Assembly (NCBI GenBank): GCA_920105625.2 | Contig: OV050030.1 | Span: forward strand, 178,141,315-178,205,314 | Direction of reading: 5' to 3' | Length of the DNA stretch: 64,000 nt | From: Clusia tigrina | Lineage: Eukaryota > Arthropoda > Insecta > Diptera > Clusiidae | Shown here: positions 55,111 to 64,000 of the stretch, piece by piece | How positions within the stretch are numbered: the stretch's first letter is position 1 | How the letters are laid out: each line of letters begins with the position of its first letter | Program-made: the position numbers and the translations under genes | The notes under the pieces: generated by a model | What the model was told of the DNA's origin: nothing | The model's input: the letters and a program-made list of their open reading frames with translations, nothing else | The model's database searches: none

Positions 55111-56432
55111 GCTAATTCAAAATTAGGCCAGTAAATAATTTGACATCCTAGCATATTCCAAAATCAACAAAGCTGATATGAGTCTTCTTTGGCTCAATTG
55201 TTTGCGAGTTGGTCTATACTTTTTGGGACTTAGGGTTTCGTGCCCAACAAAAGGCTGTTGTGTTTTATCAATTTTTTTTTTTAAATTAACAATCAGTTTT
55301 ATCAGTAGTAATAAAAGTATTTTACTATTATTAAAAAATTACCAGTAATATATCATTTTACTGGACCAAAACTAAAGCCTGTCTGATTTAGAGGAAGACT
55401 GAAACGGTGGAGTATTATGAAATTCAATCTTGACGAATCATATACATATATACAAACACATGTACATATTTGTGTTTTCATCATTTTGGCAGGTAGCTAA
55501 TTGTGCCATAAGAAGCATGAAATTAAAATAAAGCGCCTTCATGTCTCGATTGGAGTTTTTGGTTTAAGATGTGTGTTCCATTGTGCCTGCGGGAAGGAAA
55601 AAGAAAGCAAGCGAACAGCGCTAGCGGAATATAAATTGCTGAATGTCAAATACGCATTCTGAACACATTCTGGTATGTGAGCAGAGCGAAGAGCGCATAG
55701 ACATGGATAGAAAAAACAGAACGGAGTGCGAAGGATAGCATCAATAATGAGATGCTCAGAATTTTTTCGTTCAGTTGACATTTTGATTTCAAACAGCAAA
55801 CAAATAAAGCGGTCCACGTTATACACGGAATAACTAAAAAAATTAAGGCCAGATACAGTACACTGGACCTAAATGAGCAGAGCCAACACTGCAGTGAATA
55901 AAGCATAGAACGAGATTTAGGACATAATATTAAAGGAATTTGATTAGGTGTGTGTGTGTGTGTGCAGAGCACAATTTCATCCGAACTCAAGCACTATTAA
56001 ATGCATGGAATAAAGATGCGCAGTATATTGCGATTTGGATGTCGACAATGAAGCGGCGTGTCCGCTTATAATCGAGCATAGGTGTTAGAATTTTGTGCTC
56101 AGTGCGGTTATTCGACTCAAAATTTAAAAATGAGCGAGCATAGGTGCTAGAATTTTGTGCTAGTGAGCGAATAAACCAGTGCGGTTATTCGATTCAAAAA
56201 TTTTAAATAAGTATGTGTGATGCCGGAACTGGTGCTAGTGAGCAAATAATGCGGTTATTCGACTCAAAGTACACAGATAACAAAATAGAGATATATAGAG
56301 CAAATATGCGGTGTTGGCAGTCTGGGCAAGGGCAGGAGGAAATAGTAATTTCCCCGCAAGGAATTAATTAATTTTTATTTCTTTCCTTTCTCGAACAGTA
56401 AGAAAAAATTAACAACAATCTGAAACATAAGC
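55111..56432. other. Unassigned sequence before the BEL/Pao gag
   Basis: The BEL/Pao leader and LTR should lie here but no boundary could be fixed. At 56080-56270 the motif GCGGTTATTCGAYTCAAA occurs three times, and a GGTGYTAGAATTTTGTGCT block occurs twice, suggesting tandem repeats in a leader or LTR. A short (GT)n run lies at 55948-55964. Confidence 0.45.
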
Positions 56433-57420
56433 TATGGAAAGCATTAGTCGGCCTACAATGGCATCAAGAGAGCATGCGAATACGTACAAGTTCTCGCATT
56501 TGGAGCTTGAGGAAGCCAAGGTGCAGTTAACTCGTTTAAAGCAGCAATGGGAGTGAGTGGTTGAATGCCCTCCATAGCGAGATAACATTTCGGACCAAGG
56601 GCGATGAGAGCGCTGATCTGGAGAGATCAATGGAGCGAGGAGAGCGAGGAGAGCGACGGTACTTCGGAGTGAGTGGTGCACTGAAGGCCAAAATTGAGCA
56701 AATGTGCACAGCAAGGTGCGAAGATCAAGGCGCAAAGGAGCCAATCTCGGTGCAAGTGACGATGCGGTTCCAGCAGCACGACCTCCAAAACACTTGGGGA
56801 GAGTTTGATGAAAGCATCACCAAGTGGCATGGTATCCGCGACAGATTTGTCGCTGCAGTGCAAAGCAACGAGCAAATAACGGCCTCGTACAAGTTCTCGT
56901 ACTTAAGGCAGCGCATACTTTCGGTGAGTGGGCCAACGGTTACCATGAAGCGTGGGAGCGTCTGAACCAGATTTATGACCGGAAGTACCCGGTATGCCGA
57001 AAATACTTGCGGCAATTCATCAAGTTGCCAGAGATAGAGGGGCCACCCACTGCGGAGAGCCTACAGCGAATGGAGAATGTGACTCCATTCGCCAGCTGAA
57101 AGCACAGGAGATACCAGTGGAACATTGGGACATGTTCGTTGTCCATCTGCTCCACGAGCAGACAGCGACACTGGACAGCGACACTGGACAGCGACACTGG
57201 ACAGCGACACTGGACAGCGACACTGGACAGCGACACTGGACAGCGACACTGGACAGCGACACTGCCAAGCAATGGTAGCTACAAAGGAGCCCAGAGTCTC
57301 CAAAGGCGGAAGAGATCGGGCCACGGTGTGAGTGTAGCAGGAGTAGTACCGATACGAGCAAGCCAAGGTAAGCAGTGCGAGATATGCAGCGAAGCTCACG
57401 CTGTATATTGATGCCCAGAG
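56433..57420 (+). pseudogene. BEL/Pao Gag
   Basis: Starts MESISRPTMASREHANTYKF with a coiled N-terminus (LELEEAKVQLTRLKQQW). A frameshift follows at about 56553. It continues WLNALHSEITFRTKGDE, NTWGEFDESITKWHGIRDRF and SYKFSYLRQ to a shift near 56920. Next come GEWANGYHEAWERLNQIYDR and YLRQFIKLPEIEGPPTAESL, then RQLKAQEIPVEHWDMFVVHL. The frame LLHEQTATLDSD then enters a 13-bp tandem array. A single CEICSEAHAVY-type knuckle start lies at 57379. Family members have no such array at this place. Confidence 0.88.
57161..57264. repeat. 13-bp minisatellite, eight copies, inside gag
   Basis: GACAGCGACACTG repeated eight times without a mismatch (57161-57264). Because 13 is not a multiple of three, the array cycles through all frames and is open in all three plus-strand frames. 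Confidence 0.97.
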
Positions 57421-57649
57421 TTCCTGTCCTTAAATCTACGAGCGGAACCTCGTTGACAAACGGAACCTGTGCCCCAACTGTTTGAAGAAAGTGCATAAGG
57501 CGGCAGAGTGCTTTTCTGGGCCATGTTTGCGATGCCCATGGGTGCCAAAGCACAACAGCGTGCTACGTGGTTAATCAGCAGCCACAGCGGGCGGCCGTCG
57601 CTATAGCATTGCCGAAGGTTAAGAGCGACTGGCGGTGCAGAAACCTTCC

Positions 57650-59697
57650 AAAGCCCGCAAGGATAGCAGAGCCCGGGCGAAGTGCTACTATTAAGAGCAA
57701 ATTAAATTAAAAATTTAGAAAAAAGAGCCCTGTCATTAAAAAAAAAGAGCGAGACATCCCTAATTGCGCAACTTACAATAAGTCTTTTCATTGTAGTTTA
57801 GAGATACACAAGAAACCTTGTTACCAACGGTTATGATGCGTCTGGAGACTGCAAGAATACTATATAGACCAGTGCGAGCACTTATGAACACTGGGGTGCA
57901 GCCAAATTTAATGAGTGCCGAATTCCAGCGAAAGCACCAGTTGCCAATACGATCGACATAAAGCACTGTTTGAGGGCAAAGGTGTTTTCATGTTAACGTA
58001 TGAAGAGCGAGAATGATTATTTAGAGACAGAGTTTTGGGTGCTGCCAAGAGAATGTAACTGCTGCCCAGTTTTGCCAGCAAGAGATTTAGTGGAGATACC
58101 AATGCATTTTAAGAATGAGGGTTTATGGGCGGATCCTGAGTTTTGGAAGGCGCGACCAGACGAGCTACTGTTAGGATGAAATATGGTGGCTAGATCCATT
58201 ACTGCGGTAATGCCAAATGTGGGCGAGGCATTGCCATATATGAGAGCAAGTCATTTTCGAGGCACAACCATGTGAGAGAGATAGAGGGGGCGATGCTACT
58301 GTAGCTTCAATAGAATATATCGATAACAAAAAATTAGACGAGTTACTTCAGCGACTGTGGCAGATAGATCAGGTGGAGACGATAACTCGCTAGAGAACAG
58401 CTGAGGAGCCGGAAGTGGAGCAAAATTTTATGAAGACTTATACTAGAGATGAAACAGTGTTTTATTGTGCCAATACCAGTGAAAGAGACAGTGCAAGATT
58501 TAGGCACTGCAAGAGCAATAGCATTGCGCAGGTTTAGGTACTTAGAGCGGAAATTAGATAAAGACTCAGAGTTGAGAGAGCAATACATAGAACTCATGAG
58601 AGAGTATGAGAGATTAGGGCATTTGAAGTGCACTACACAAAAAATCGTGGCATCTCTCTGAATCAAGTACAATGTTTAGACGAGAAGTTACTAAAGAATC
58701 TTACGAAATTGTCATGAGATTTAGGCGTCATAAGATTGCGACATGTGCCGACATCAAGAAGATGTTCCGACAGGTACGTGTTTGTCCGACAGGTACGTGG
58801 TGTCCGACAGGTACGTGTTGTCGAAAGGCAATAGAATTTGCAAAGAATATTTTGGCGAGAGCATAGTGGTGAGCCATTACGAGAATACTGGTTAACGGTT
58901 GTAACGTATGGAATGACTTGCTCCGCTTACAATGCTGTGCGATCTTTCATACAATGTGCTAGGGAGCCGAAAGACGAATAACCAAGAGCAACGGACATCA
59001 TAGATAACTACTTCTATATGGATGACTGTGTGACAGGCTTACGATCTGAACAAGAAGCAATAGTGCTCGCGAAAGAAATAAGACACTGTCCTAACAGGCG
59101 GCGGTTGCAACCTGCGCAAATAGAACTCAAAAAGACTCCTCAGGACAATGAGAGCGGAGAGAGAAGAAGAGATGTTATTCCCGAGAGAAGACGAGATATC
59201 AGTGCTAGGGCTGAAATGGCTAATAGAGGAGGACAAATTCACCTTTGTGATGAAGATTCCTGCATTGGTCAGCGAGGTGACTAAAAGGAAAATAGTCAGT
59301 TGCGTGGTGCAACTATACGATCCTGACGGGTTTCCAGTCACTATCAAGTGAACAAATTATATTATACAATATTTATGGAGATTGAGTTTAGGCTGGGATA
59401 CGATAGTACCATCAGAGATACTGAAAGGATGGGAAGACTTTTGGGAAGAGATAGGGCATTTAGAGCAATTCGCAGGTGGAGTGGTACCACACCAGATGCT
59501 AAGGTCCAGATCCATGGTTTTGCGGAAGCATCGATGAGCGCTTATGGTGCAGTAATTTATGTGCGAATTTATTATGGCAAACAACAGGTAGAGGTAAATT
59601 TATTGACTTTTAAGGCGCGCATAGCTGCTTTGAAGACAATTACACTACCAGCACTTGAACTGAAAAGTTTTGGATTCCAAAATTACGGAGCCAATTA
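57650..59697 (+). pseudogene. BEL/Pao protease-RT-RNase H region
   Basis: The polyprotein can be followed in several frames. ETEFWVLPRECNCCPVLPAR at 58018-58080 and WADPEFWKARPDELLLG belong to the region after the protease, and DELLQRLWQID to the linker before RT. Next come ADIKKMFRQVRV (RT motif A region, about 58746-58781) and VTYGMTCSAYNAVRSF (about 58905), then NYFYMDDCVTG (about 59005-59037), the catalytic YMDD. A three-copy GTCCGACAGGTACGTG duplication at about 58767-58820 disrupts RT right after motif A. RNase H is seen in VQIHGFAEASMSAYGAVIYV. The region ends at 59697. Confidence 0.85.
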
Positions 59698-59702
59698 AGA
59701 GC

Positions 59703-60051
59703 TGTTGGGGTCCGTGCTTGTCGTCGCTATAGGTGGTGGCGCCCTTTTGCTGCCGGTGATAGGCGTGGGCGTAGACAAGGATCTGGTGGTTTCTAACAAG
59801 ACACAACACCGTGTTGCTTTTTGCTTCAACATAAGACAAGACTGCCTTTATTACTTAAAATCATAAGTCTTATATACTATTTACAATAAAAACTAATAGG
59901 AAAGCACTTTTCTGGTGCTCCAGTTACGCGAGTGTTGATTGGTGTCAGTTGGTTAAGCTAACTGACCTACTCAATATAAAATTATCGATGGTGGAGACCG
60001 AATGAGGGAGCGTAAGTGCTCGGTGGCTATATTTGTTTGCCTAAAAACATT
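59703..60051 (-). mobile_element. Probable solo LTR inserted in the BEL/Pao element
   Basis: A block of about 350 bp with TG...CA-type ends: on the plus strand it begins TGTTGGGGTCCGTGCTTG and may end GCCTAAAAACA. Read on the minus strand it has AATAAAGGCAGTC polyadenylation-like sequence and a GC-richer 3' part, as LTRs do. It lies between RNase H and integrase of the BEL/Pao element. No clear target-site duplication is seen, so the outer limits are tentative. Confidence 0.5.
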
Positions 60052-60099
60052 TATATTAATATTGTTTCTGATCTAACTTCCATATCCTTTATTACTTGT

Positions 60100-60844
60100 T
60101 ATGAGCGCTTTATTTGCAGAAAAGGGAGATGTGAGCGAATATACAGCGACAATGGTACCTCACTTGTAGTGGCGGCAAGAGAGCTGAGAAGTGCACGGGA
60201 AAGCTGGCAAGTAAGGGAAGTTTTTGAGCATTTGAGCAACAAGGGAACAGAATAGATATTTATGACGTCAGCAGCGCCGCATCAAGTCGGAATATATGAA
60301 GCTGCTGTGAAGTCAATGAAATACCAACTCACGCGCATTGTCGGGCAAAAGATTTAAACACAAGAGCAGCTATCTCCGCGCCTAATAGAGATAGAAGCAA
60401 TTTTGAACTCAACGCCTTTGACACCCTTGAGTGATGATGCGGAAGATGTACAGGCTTTAACACCTGGGCATTTTTTAATATGGGTTCCATTGATTATTCC
60501 CTTATCATTCGTGGGCAAGCCGCAGTCAAACATGAGAGGAGCAAGCTTGTGGAGAGCACGTCAGAAAATGGTTGAGCATTTCTGGAAGAGATCGAGAGAG
60601 GAATATTTGACGACGCTGCAAGAGCGCAAAAAATGGCGCAGAGAACAAGAACCAATGAGTTTAGGCCAATTACTCCTGATCAAGAGTGAGCTTTTCCCCC
60701 GCGCAATGGGCTTTGGGGAGAATTTGTGAGCTAATCAGAAGCCGACATGGACTGATACGTTCAGTCATTGTGCAGACGGCCACAACTCGACTGACGAGGC
60801 CTGTTCAAAATATATGCGTGCTTCCTATTGCGCCGAGTAAATAG
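60100..60844 (+). pseudogene. BEL/Pao integrase
   Basis: Reads CYERFICRKGRCERIYSDNG (catalytic Asp in SDNG), VVAARELRSARESW, then TSAAPHQVGIYEAAVKSMKY with the catalytic Glu, QLTRIVGQKI-stop, then LIEIEAILNSTPLTPLSDD, ALTPGHFLIW, LWRARQKMVEHFWKRSREEY and LQERKKWRREQE. After a frameshift the C-terminus VQTATTRLTRPVQNICVLPI ends at TAG 60844. The integrase zinc-binding N-terminus and part of the core are missing on the left, replaced by the probable solo LTR. Confidence 0.88.
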
Positions 60845-61317
60845 AGTGTCTGCGACGGTATGAAAGGGAAAAAGCAGCATGACCTTCTGTTGCTCGTGAG
60901 GACTGTATTAAATGCAACCATGCGTTTGAGTTTCGCACACAGCGAAAATAGGTTCAACGAGTAATTGGAGGTTTAGTTCGTTTCTGACAATGGAGCAGTG
61001 CGGTTGTGTCAATGGAGCAGTGCGGGAGTGACAAAGGAGCAGTTGAGGTAGTGATGTGCTGTGAAGAAGTAAATACGAGACGTAACCAGCAATGGAAGAG
61101 CAGTACTGAGGCGATGTGGAGAGAGGGTGCAATAAGAGCAACACCCTGAATAAGAGCAAGTATGAGCAGTGCCACAAGTATTCATTGAGCATATTTATGT
61201 AGACATATATTCGATGAATATGCATGTCTGTCCTGTATGTTTATACATATGTATGTCTGTTTCCTACAGACGAAATTAATTGTGCTAATCATGTCAGATC
61301 TTGTCGTCCAAATATAT
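60845..61317. other. Sequence after the BEL/Pao pol, no gene
   Basis: Probably the 3' untranslated part and LTR remnant of the BEL/Pao element. The motif GGAGCAGTGCGG recurs at about 60990 and 61013, with a weaker third copy at about 61037. Nothing else could be recognised. Confidence 0.4.
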
Positions 61318-61550
61318 TGTTACGAAATTGACGTCCTGACAATTTATACTGTTACGAAATTGTCCTCCAGAAAATGAATTCTAACACTCAATACTCGGAT
61401 TCGTACGACTAGATTGTGTAGTAATCAAACAATCGCTGGTTAAATTAAAATAATTAACTTTATTTAATTAATGCAATTTACACACTTAATATTAGGATTA
61501 TAGTTTACTTTATTACAATTTGCACTTTATTTAATAATTCATTTAATCAC
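61318..61550 (-). mobile_element. LTR remnant of a gypsy-type element (related to the 33.9-kb LTR)
   Basis: The plus strand begins TGTTACGAAATTGACGTCC. The same 13-bp start recurs 32 bp further in (61350), which is the 32-bp terminal duplication seen at 34197-34239 in reverse orientation. It stands directly left of the gag, so all of pol has been lost. The inner boundary is approximate. Confidence 0.6.
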
Positions 61551-61554
61551 TTTA

Positions 61555-62407
61555 TTACAATACAAAATCACAATTACAAATATTACTGTTTCGATTAAAA
61601 TGGGCGATGTACACACCGTTGAAGATTCTTGGGCGATCTGTTGTGGGAGTCCGTTCATTTGCCGGCTTGACAATATTTTCCGATTCTCTACGTCGGATTT
61701 TGTCTTGCTTTGGCAATCTTACCGGCGGGGGTGTTGCATAACGTTTACATGTCGACTGACAATCACGAGCCATGTGCCCAACATCACCGCAGGTAAAGCA
61801 TTTCCCTGTGAAACGTCCACTTTCGACTCTTACCTGACGGTGTCTGCATACTGGCTGGTATAATAGAGATGCTCTATCTGATAACAAAGTGCTAACTACT
61901 GTCTCCATATATGCAGCTTGCGGATTTGTTATCGCTGAACGTTTTACCTCCGCATCGCGAATGCCATATACGAAGTTGTTCCACTTCCGCCGCAAACTGT
62001 TGTAGAGACTCACCACTCTTCTGTACCCGAGTTCGTAGATCTACTTGGTACATCTGCTTGCGATGTTCACTACTACATTTGTGCTGAACAGCATTCATCA
62101 AGCTTTCATAACAGTCTCGCTCAGTTTCTGAGATAGTTTGAAGTACATCAGCAGCAACACCTTCCAACGAAATGGTTAATGCAGTCACTTTTCCGCGAGC
62201 ATTCCAACCATTTGCGTTAGCGGTAGTCTCAAACTGCATTCTGAAGACGCTAAATGTCGTGGTTCCATCATAGGTAGGAGGTTTCAATTTTAGCAGTAGG
62301 TGAATTTTTTGCTCTATTTGTTGCTTAAATTCGTTCTGCCTTTGTACTACAGATTTTTCGAATGATTTTTGCCGTGTCTCAATTTCACTAACCTTCCTGT
62401 CTACCAT
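61555..62407 (-). pseudogene. Gypsy-type Gag with intact zinc knuckle
   Basis: Frames 62407-61892 and 62016-61555. Features: a coiled start (ETRQKSFEKSVVQRQNEFKQ), LKPPTYDGTTTFSVFRMQFE, ALTISLEGVAADVLQ, ERDCYESLMNAVQHKC and SGESLQQFAAEVEQL. After a frameshift near 62010 it continues GIRDAEVKRSAITNPQAAYM and KCFTCGDVGHMARDCQ, a complete CX2CX4HX4C knuckle. Same family as the gag at 32238-33340, but this one keeps the capsid segment with SSEHRKQMYQVDL that the other lost. The N-terminus (SAP-like part) is missing, cut at the junction with a LINE near 62410. Confidence 0.85.
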
Positions 62408-62419
62408 CTCTACTGGCTA

Positions 62420-64000
62420 AGATAGACAGACTCCTAATCCAAGGTGGAACAGCATATGCCGAGGGATGCGTGGCTAATAGGGTGGTTAGTCTTGAATATG
62501 CGAACTCCGGATACCTGGTGACCTCCGGTTTTAATTAAATGTCTTCCCATGGTACAAGGGCTCTGCCGTGGGTGACCTATATTCCCTAACACTCGTGGGA
62601 TTTTATATGGACCTAACAAATAAAAAACAAAAACCAAAAATAAATGATGAATCAGCTGATGGGCAATCATCGTCGGTCATTGCGACCGAGCCAGCTGTTG
62701 GGCTGGAGAACTTAACTTCGGTTGCGTGTAGAGTTGTTGGACATGTACCTAAACAAATCACAACAACTTCTACGCTGGTAGCTGTTGTTGACCAACTATG
62801 CCCCGCATCAACATCTACGGTGTTGATTGTAGGTGCAAAGAATGAAACTTTTCGGGTTTCGATGCCACCACCACAGAATCTTGAATCGGGTCATGAGTCA
62901 ATGGACTCTTCTGACACTGATACACTGTGTGGTGACAACAACAGTGTGACCTCAGAGAAATCTAGGTGCACGGTTATTGGTTCAGACCTAAGCAATCTGA
63001 ACTTAAAAGGGGACTTCATAAAAATTACGTCGGCAGAGAAGATACACTTCAAGCAAGCGATGACAAGTGGTCACTCTAGAGAAAAGGCTCTAGAGATTGC
63101 TAAAAGGAGGTCCACGGCGAAAAGGGCTCGGTCAGTAGTCACCAACAGAAACGCAATCTGTCAAAAACACCAAAACGTCATCTTATGTAGGTAAGCCAAC
63201 GTTCAGTCAGGTGGCCAGTATTATTCGGCTGGGCATTGTTCCGACCGATTTAATAAGGGCACCAATCTCAAAAGAACAGTTGGTTCTTATCCAGGAGACC
63301 GTTATTGACGTAATGATAGAGGTCAGCGACAATAACGAAAAACCAGTATTTGAGGGCCTAGCACACAGAAACGGATGGTTACTATTCCTATGCTCAAACG
63401 AGAAAACGGCTACTTGGATGAGAAAACACATCGGCCTGATAAAAGAGAAATGTTGTTTGGAAGTAGCATCTGACGTATGTGGTCAGATGCTACTTCCCAC
63501 AAAGCACCGAGCTCACCAACGAAAAAGTTCTTGCGACCATTGGGGCGAAGAATGAAATGGCAGCGAAGAATTGGAAGGTGATCCAGAGGTCAACCGAAGG
63601 TGCGTCACTTCACCTGGTTATCGAGGTGGACGATGAATCACTGTCTAATCTGTCACAGTGAAAGGGGAAGATAGCCTATCGATAAAGACACGTGCGTCTG
63701 ATTTTAAAGAGCAACAAAGGCGCAGAGAAAGCCAGCGATAGCGCAAAAGAACAAACAACGCCGACACTCCAGAGCAGTGCTGAAGGGCCTGCTGGGGACA
63801 CAAGTTCCAACGAAGTGGAGGCCGACAAACCATCGACTAGCAAAGCCGCGCTAGAACGACAAAAACAAATTGCACGCGCAACAACAACAAGAAAACACGA
63901 TCCCGCAGTGTGGCATTCGCCGAAAGCGCCTCAGCACCAAAAACCAAAAGCCAAGGATACTGGGGGTCATAGGGACCACAAAAATAAGGGTCCTAGGGGC
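62420..64000 (+). mobile_element. 5' part of another LOA/R1-like LINE (continues beyond the window)
   Basis: A GC-richer leader (62420-62600) is followed by an ORF1 of the LOA/R1 type on the plus strand. The window ends before ORF2 is recognisable; from 63660 to 64000 the sequence is coding-like (Lys/Ser/Ala-rich) but frame-shifted. Confidence 0.7.
62607..63661 (+). pseudogene. LINE ORF1 (DUF4780-type), frameshifted
   Basis: The likely start is MDLTNKKQKPKIND at 62607 (an upstream ATG at 62568 lies in the leader). An acidic, Ser/Thr-rich N-terminal region leads to FIKITSAEKIHFKQAMTSGH and EKALEIAKRRS, then a frameshift near 63160. The next frame reads VGKPTFSQVASIIRLGIVP, ISKEQLVLIQETVIDVM and GLAHRNGWLLFLCSNEKTA. 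Another shift at about 63490 leads to KNWKVIQRSTEGASLHLVIE, matching the C-terminal part of DUF4780-type ORF1 proteins (compare 41886-42236). Two single-base-type shifts are the only visible damage, so this copy is comparatively young. Confidence 0.75.

Larger units (their letters stand above)
56433..60844 (+). mobile_element. BEL/Pao retrotransposon, decayed
   Basis: Plus-strand blocks in BEL/Pao order: gag (56433-57420), zinc-knuckle remnants, protease region, RT with YMDD, RNase H (to about 59697), a foreign insertion, and integrase to a stop at 60844. Stops and frameshifts are frequent. No complete LTR was identified on either side. Confidence 0.9.

Noticed and set aside
55539..55990. Cys/Leu-rich minus-strand frames of 95-114 codons
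   Set aside because: No family features; probably chance frames in the leader region of the BEL/Pao element.
57020..57553. 177-codon minus-strand frame with CPVSLSSVAVQCR repeats
   Set aside because: This is the antisense reading of the 13-bp minisatellite and of BEL/Pao gag, not a repeat protein.

Overview
The window is insect nuclear DNA, most likely from a higher dipteran. The signs are AT-rich intergenic sequence, short GT-AG introns of 64-66 bp, a two-exon gene with a farnesoic-acid-methyltransferase-like domain followed by DM9 repeats (a protein architecture known from Drosophila and other flies), and DD41D 'rosa'-type mariners, first described in tephritid fruit flies. A tephritid is my best guess; this is inference. 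There is no bacterial gene, CRISPR array, rRNA or tRNA that I can recognise.

Only one host gene is convincing: the DM9-repeat gene at 26587-27534 (minus strand), whose first exon I could not place. Almost everything else is a dense, nested graveyard of transposable elements on both strands. All carry stops, frameshifts or deletions.

0-20 kb: a (TA)n microsatellite; an RNase H remnant of an R1-like LINE; a Helitron (3205 to about 6890) with an apparent 66-bp intron; a minus-strand Jockey-like LINE (about 6893-11990) split by a nearly intact DD41D mariner (7153-8430, TA duplications) and a truncated DD34D mariner (8915-9887); a minus-strand LOA/R1-like LINE with a 12-bp target-site duplication (12548-15036); and another decayed Jockey-like LINE (16860-19720).

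20-35.8 kb: a minus-strand gypsy-type gag with a tRNA-Lys-like primer binding site and an 843-bp LTR containing stem-loop repeats; a quiet stretch with a 235-bp foldback element and the DM9 gene; LINE and LTR fragments; an internally deleted DD34D mariner (30439-31379); a lone Tc1-like end; a plus-strand gypsy-type element that keeps only gag and the integrase C-terminus; and an LTR fragment with six 58-bp tandem repeats.

35.86-46.92 kb: a complete-ended gypsy-type retrotransposon in minus orientation, with two LTRs, a 4-bp GTAG duplication, a polypurine tract and gag-PR-RT-RH-IN remnants. It has an extra open reading frame of 191 codons, with a C-terminal membrane segment, between the 5' LTR and gag. 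A 4.9-kb LOA/R1-like LINE with its own target-site duplication sits in its leader.

47-64 kb: Jockey- and CR1-like LINE fragments, a Tc1-like transposase tail, a second copy of the LOA/R1-like LINE family, a second DD41D mariner family, a BEL/Pao element (56433-60844) with a 13-bp minisatellite in gag and a probable solo LTR in place of the RNase H-integrase linker, a gypsy-type gag related to the 32-kb copy, and the start of another LOA/R1-like LINE running off the window end.

The elements do not form a pathway. The layout reads as a heterochromatin-like or low-recombination region built by successive insertion and deletion. The observations most worth follow-up are the leader membrane ORF, the Helitron intron, the structured LTR repeat arrays and the foldback element.
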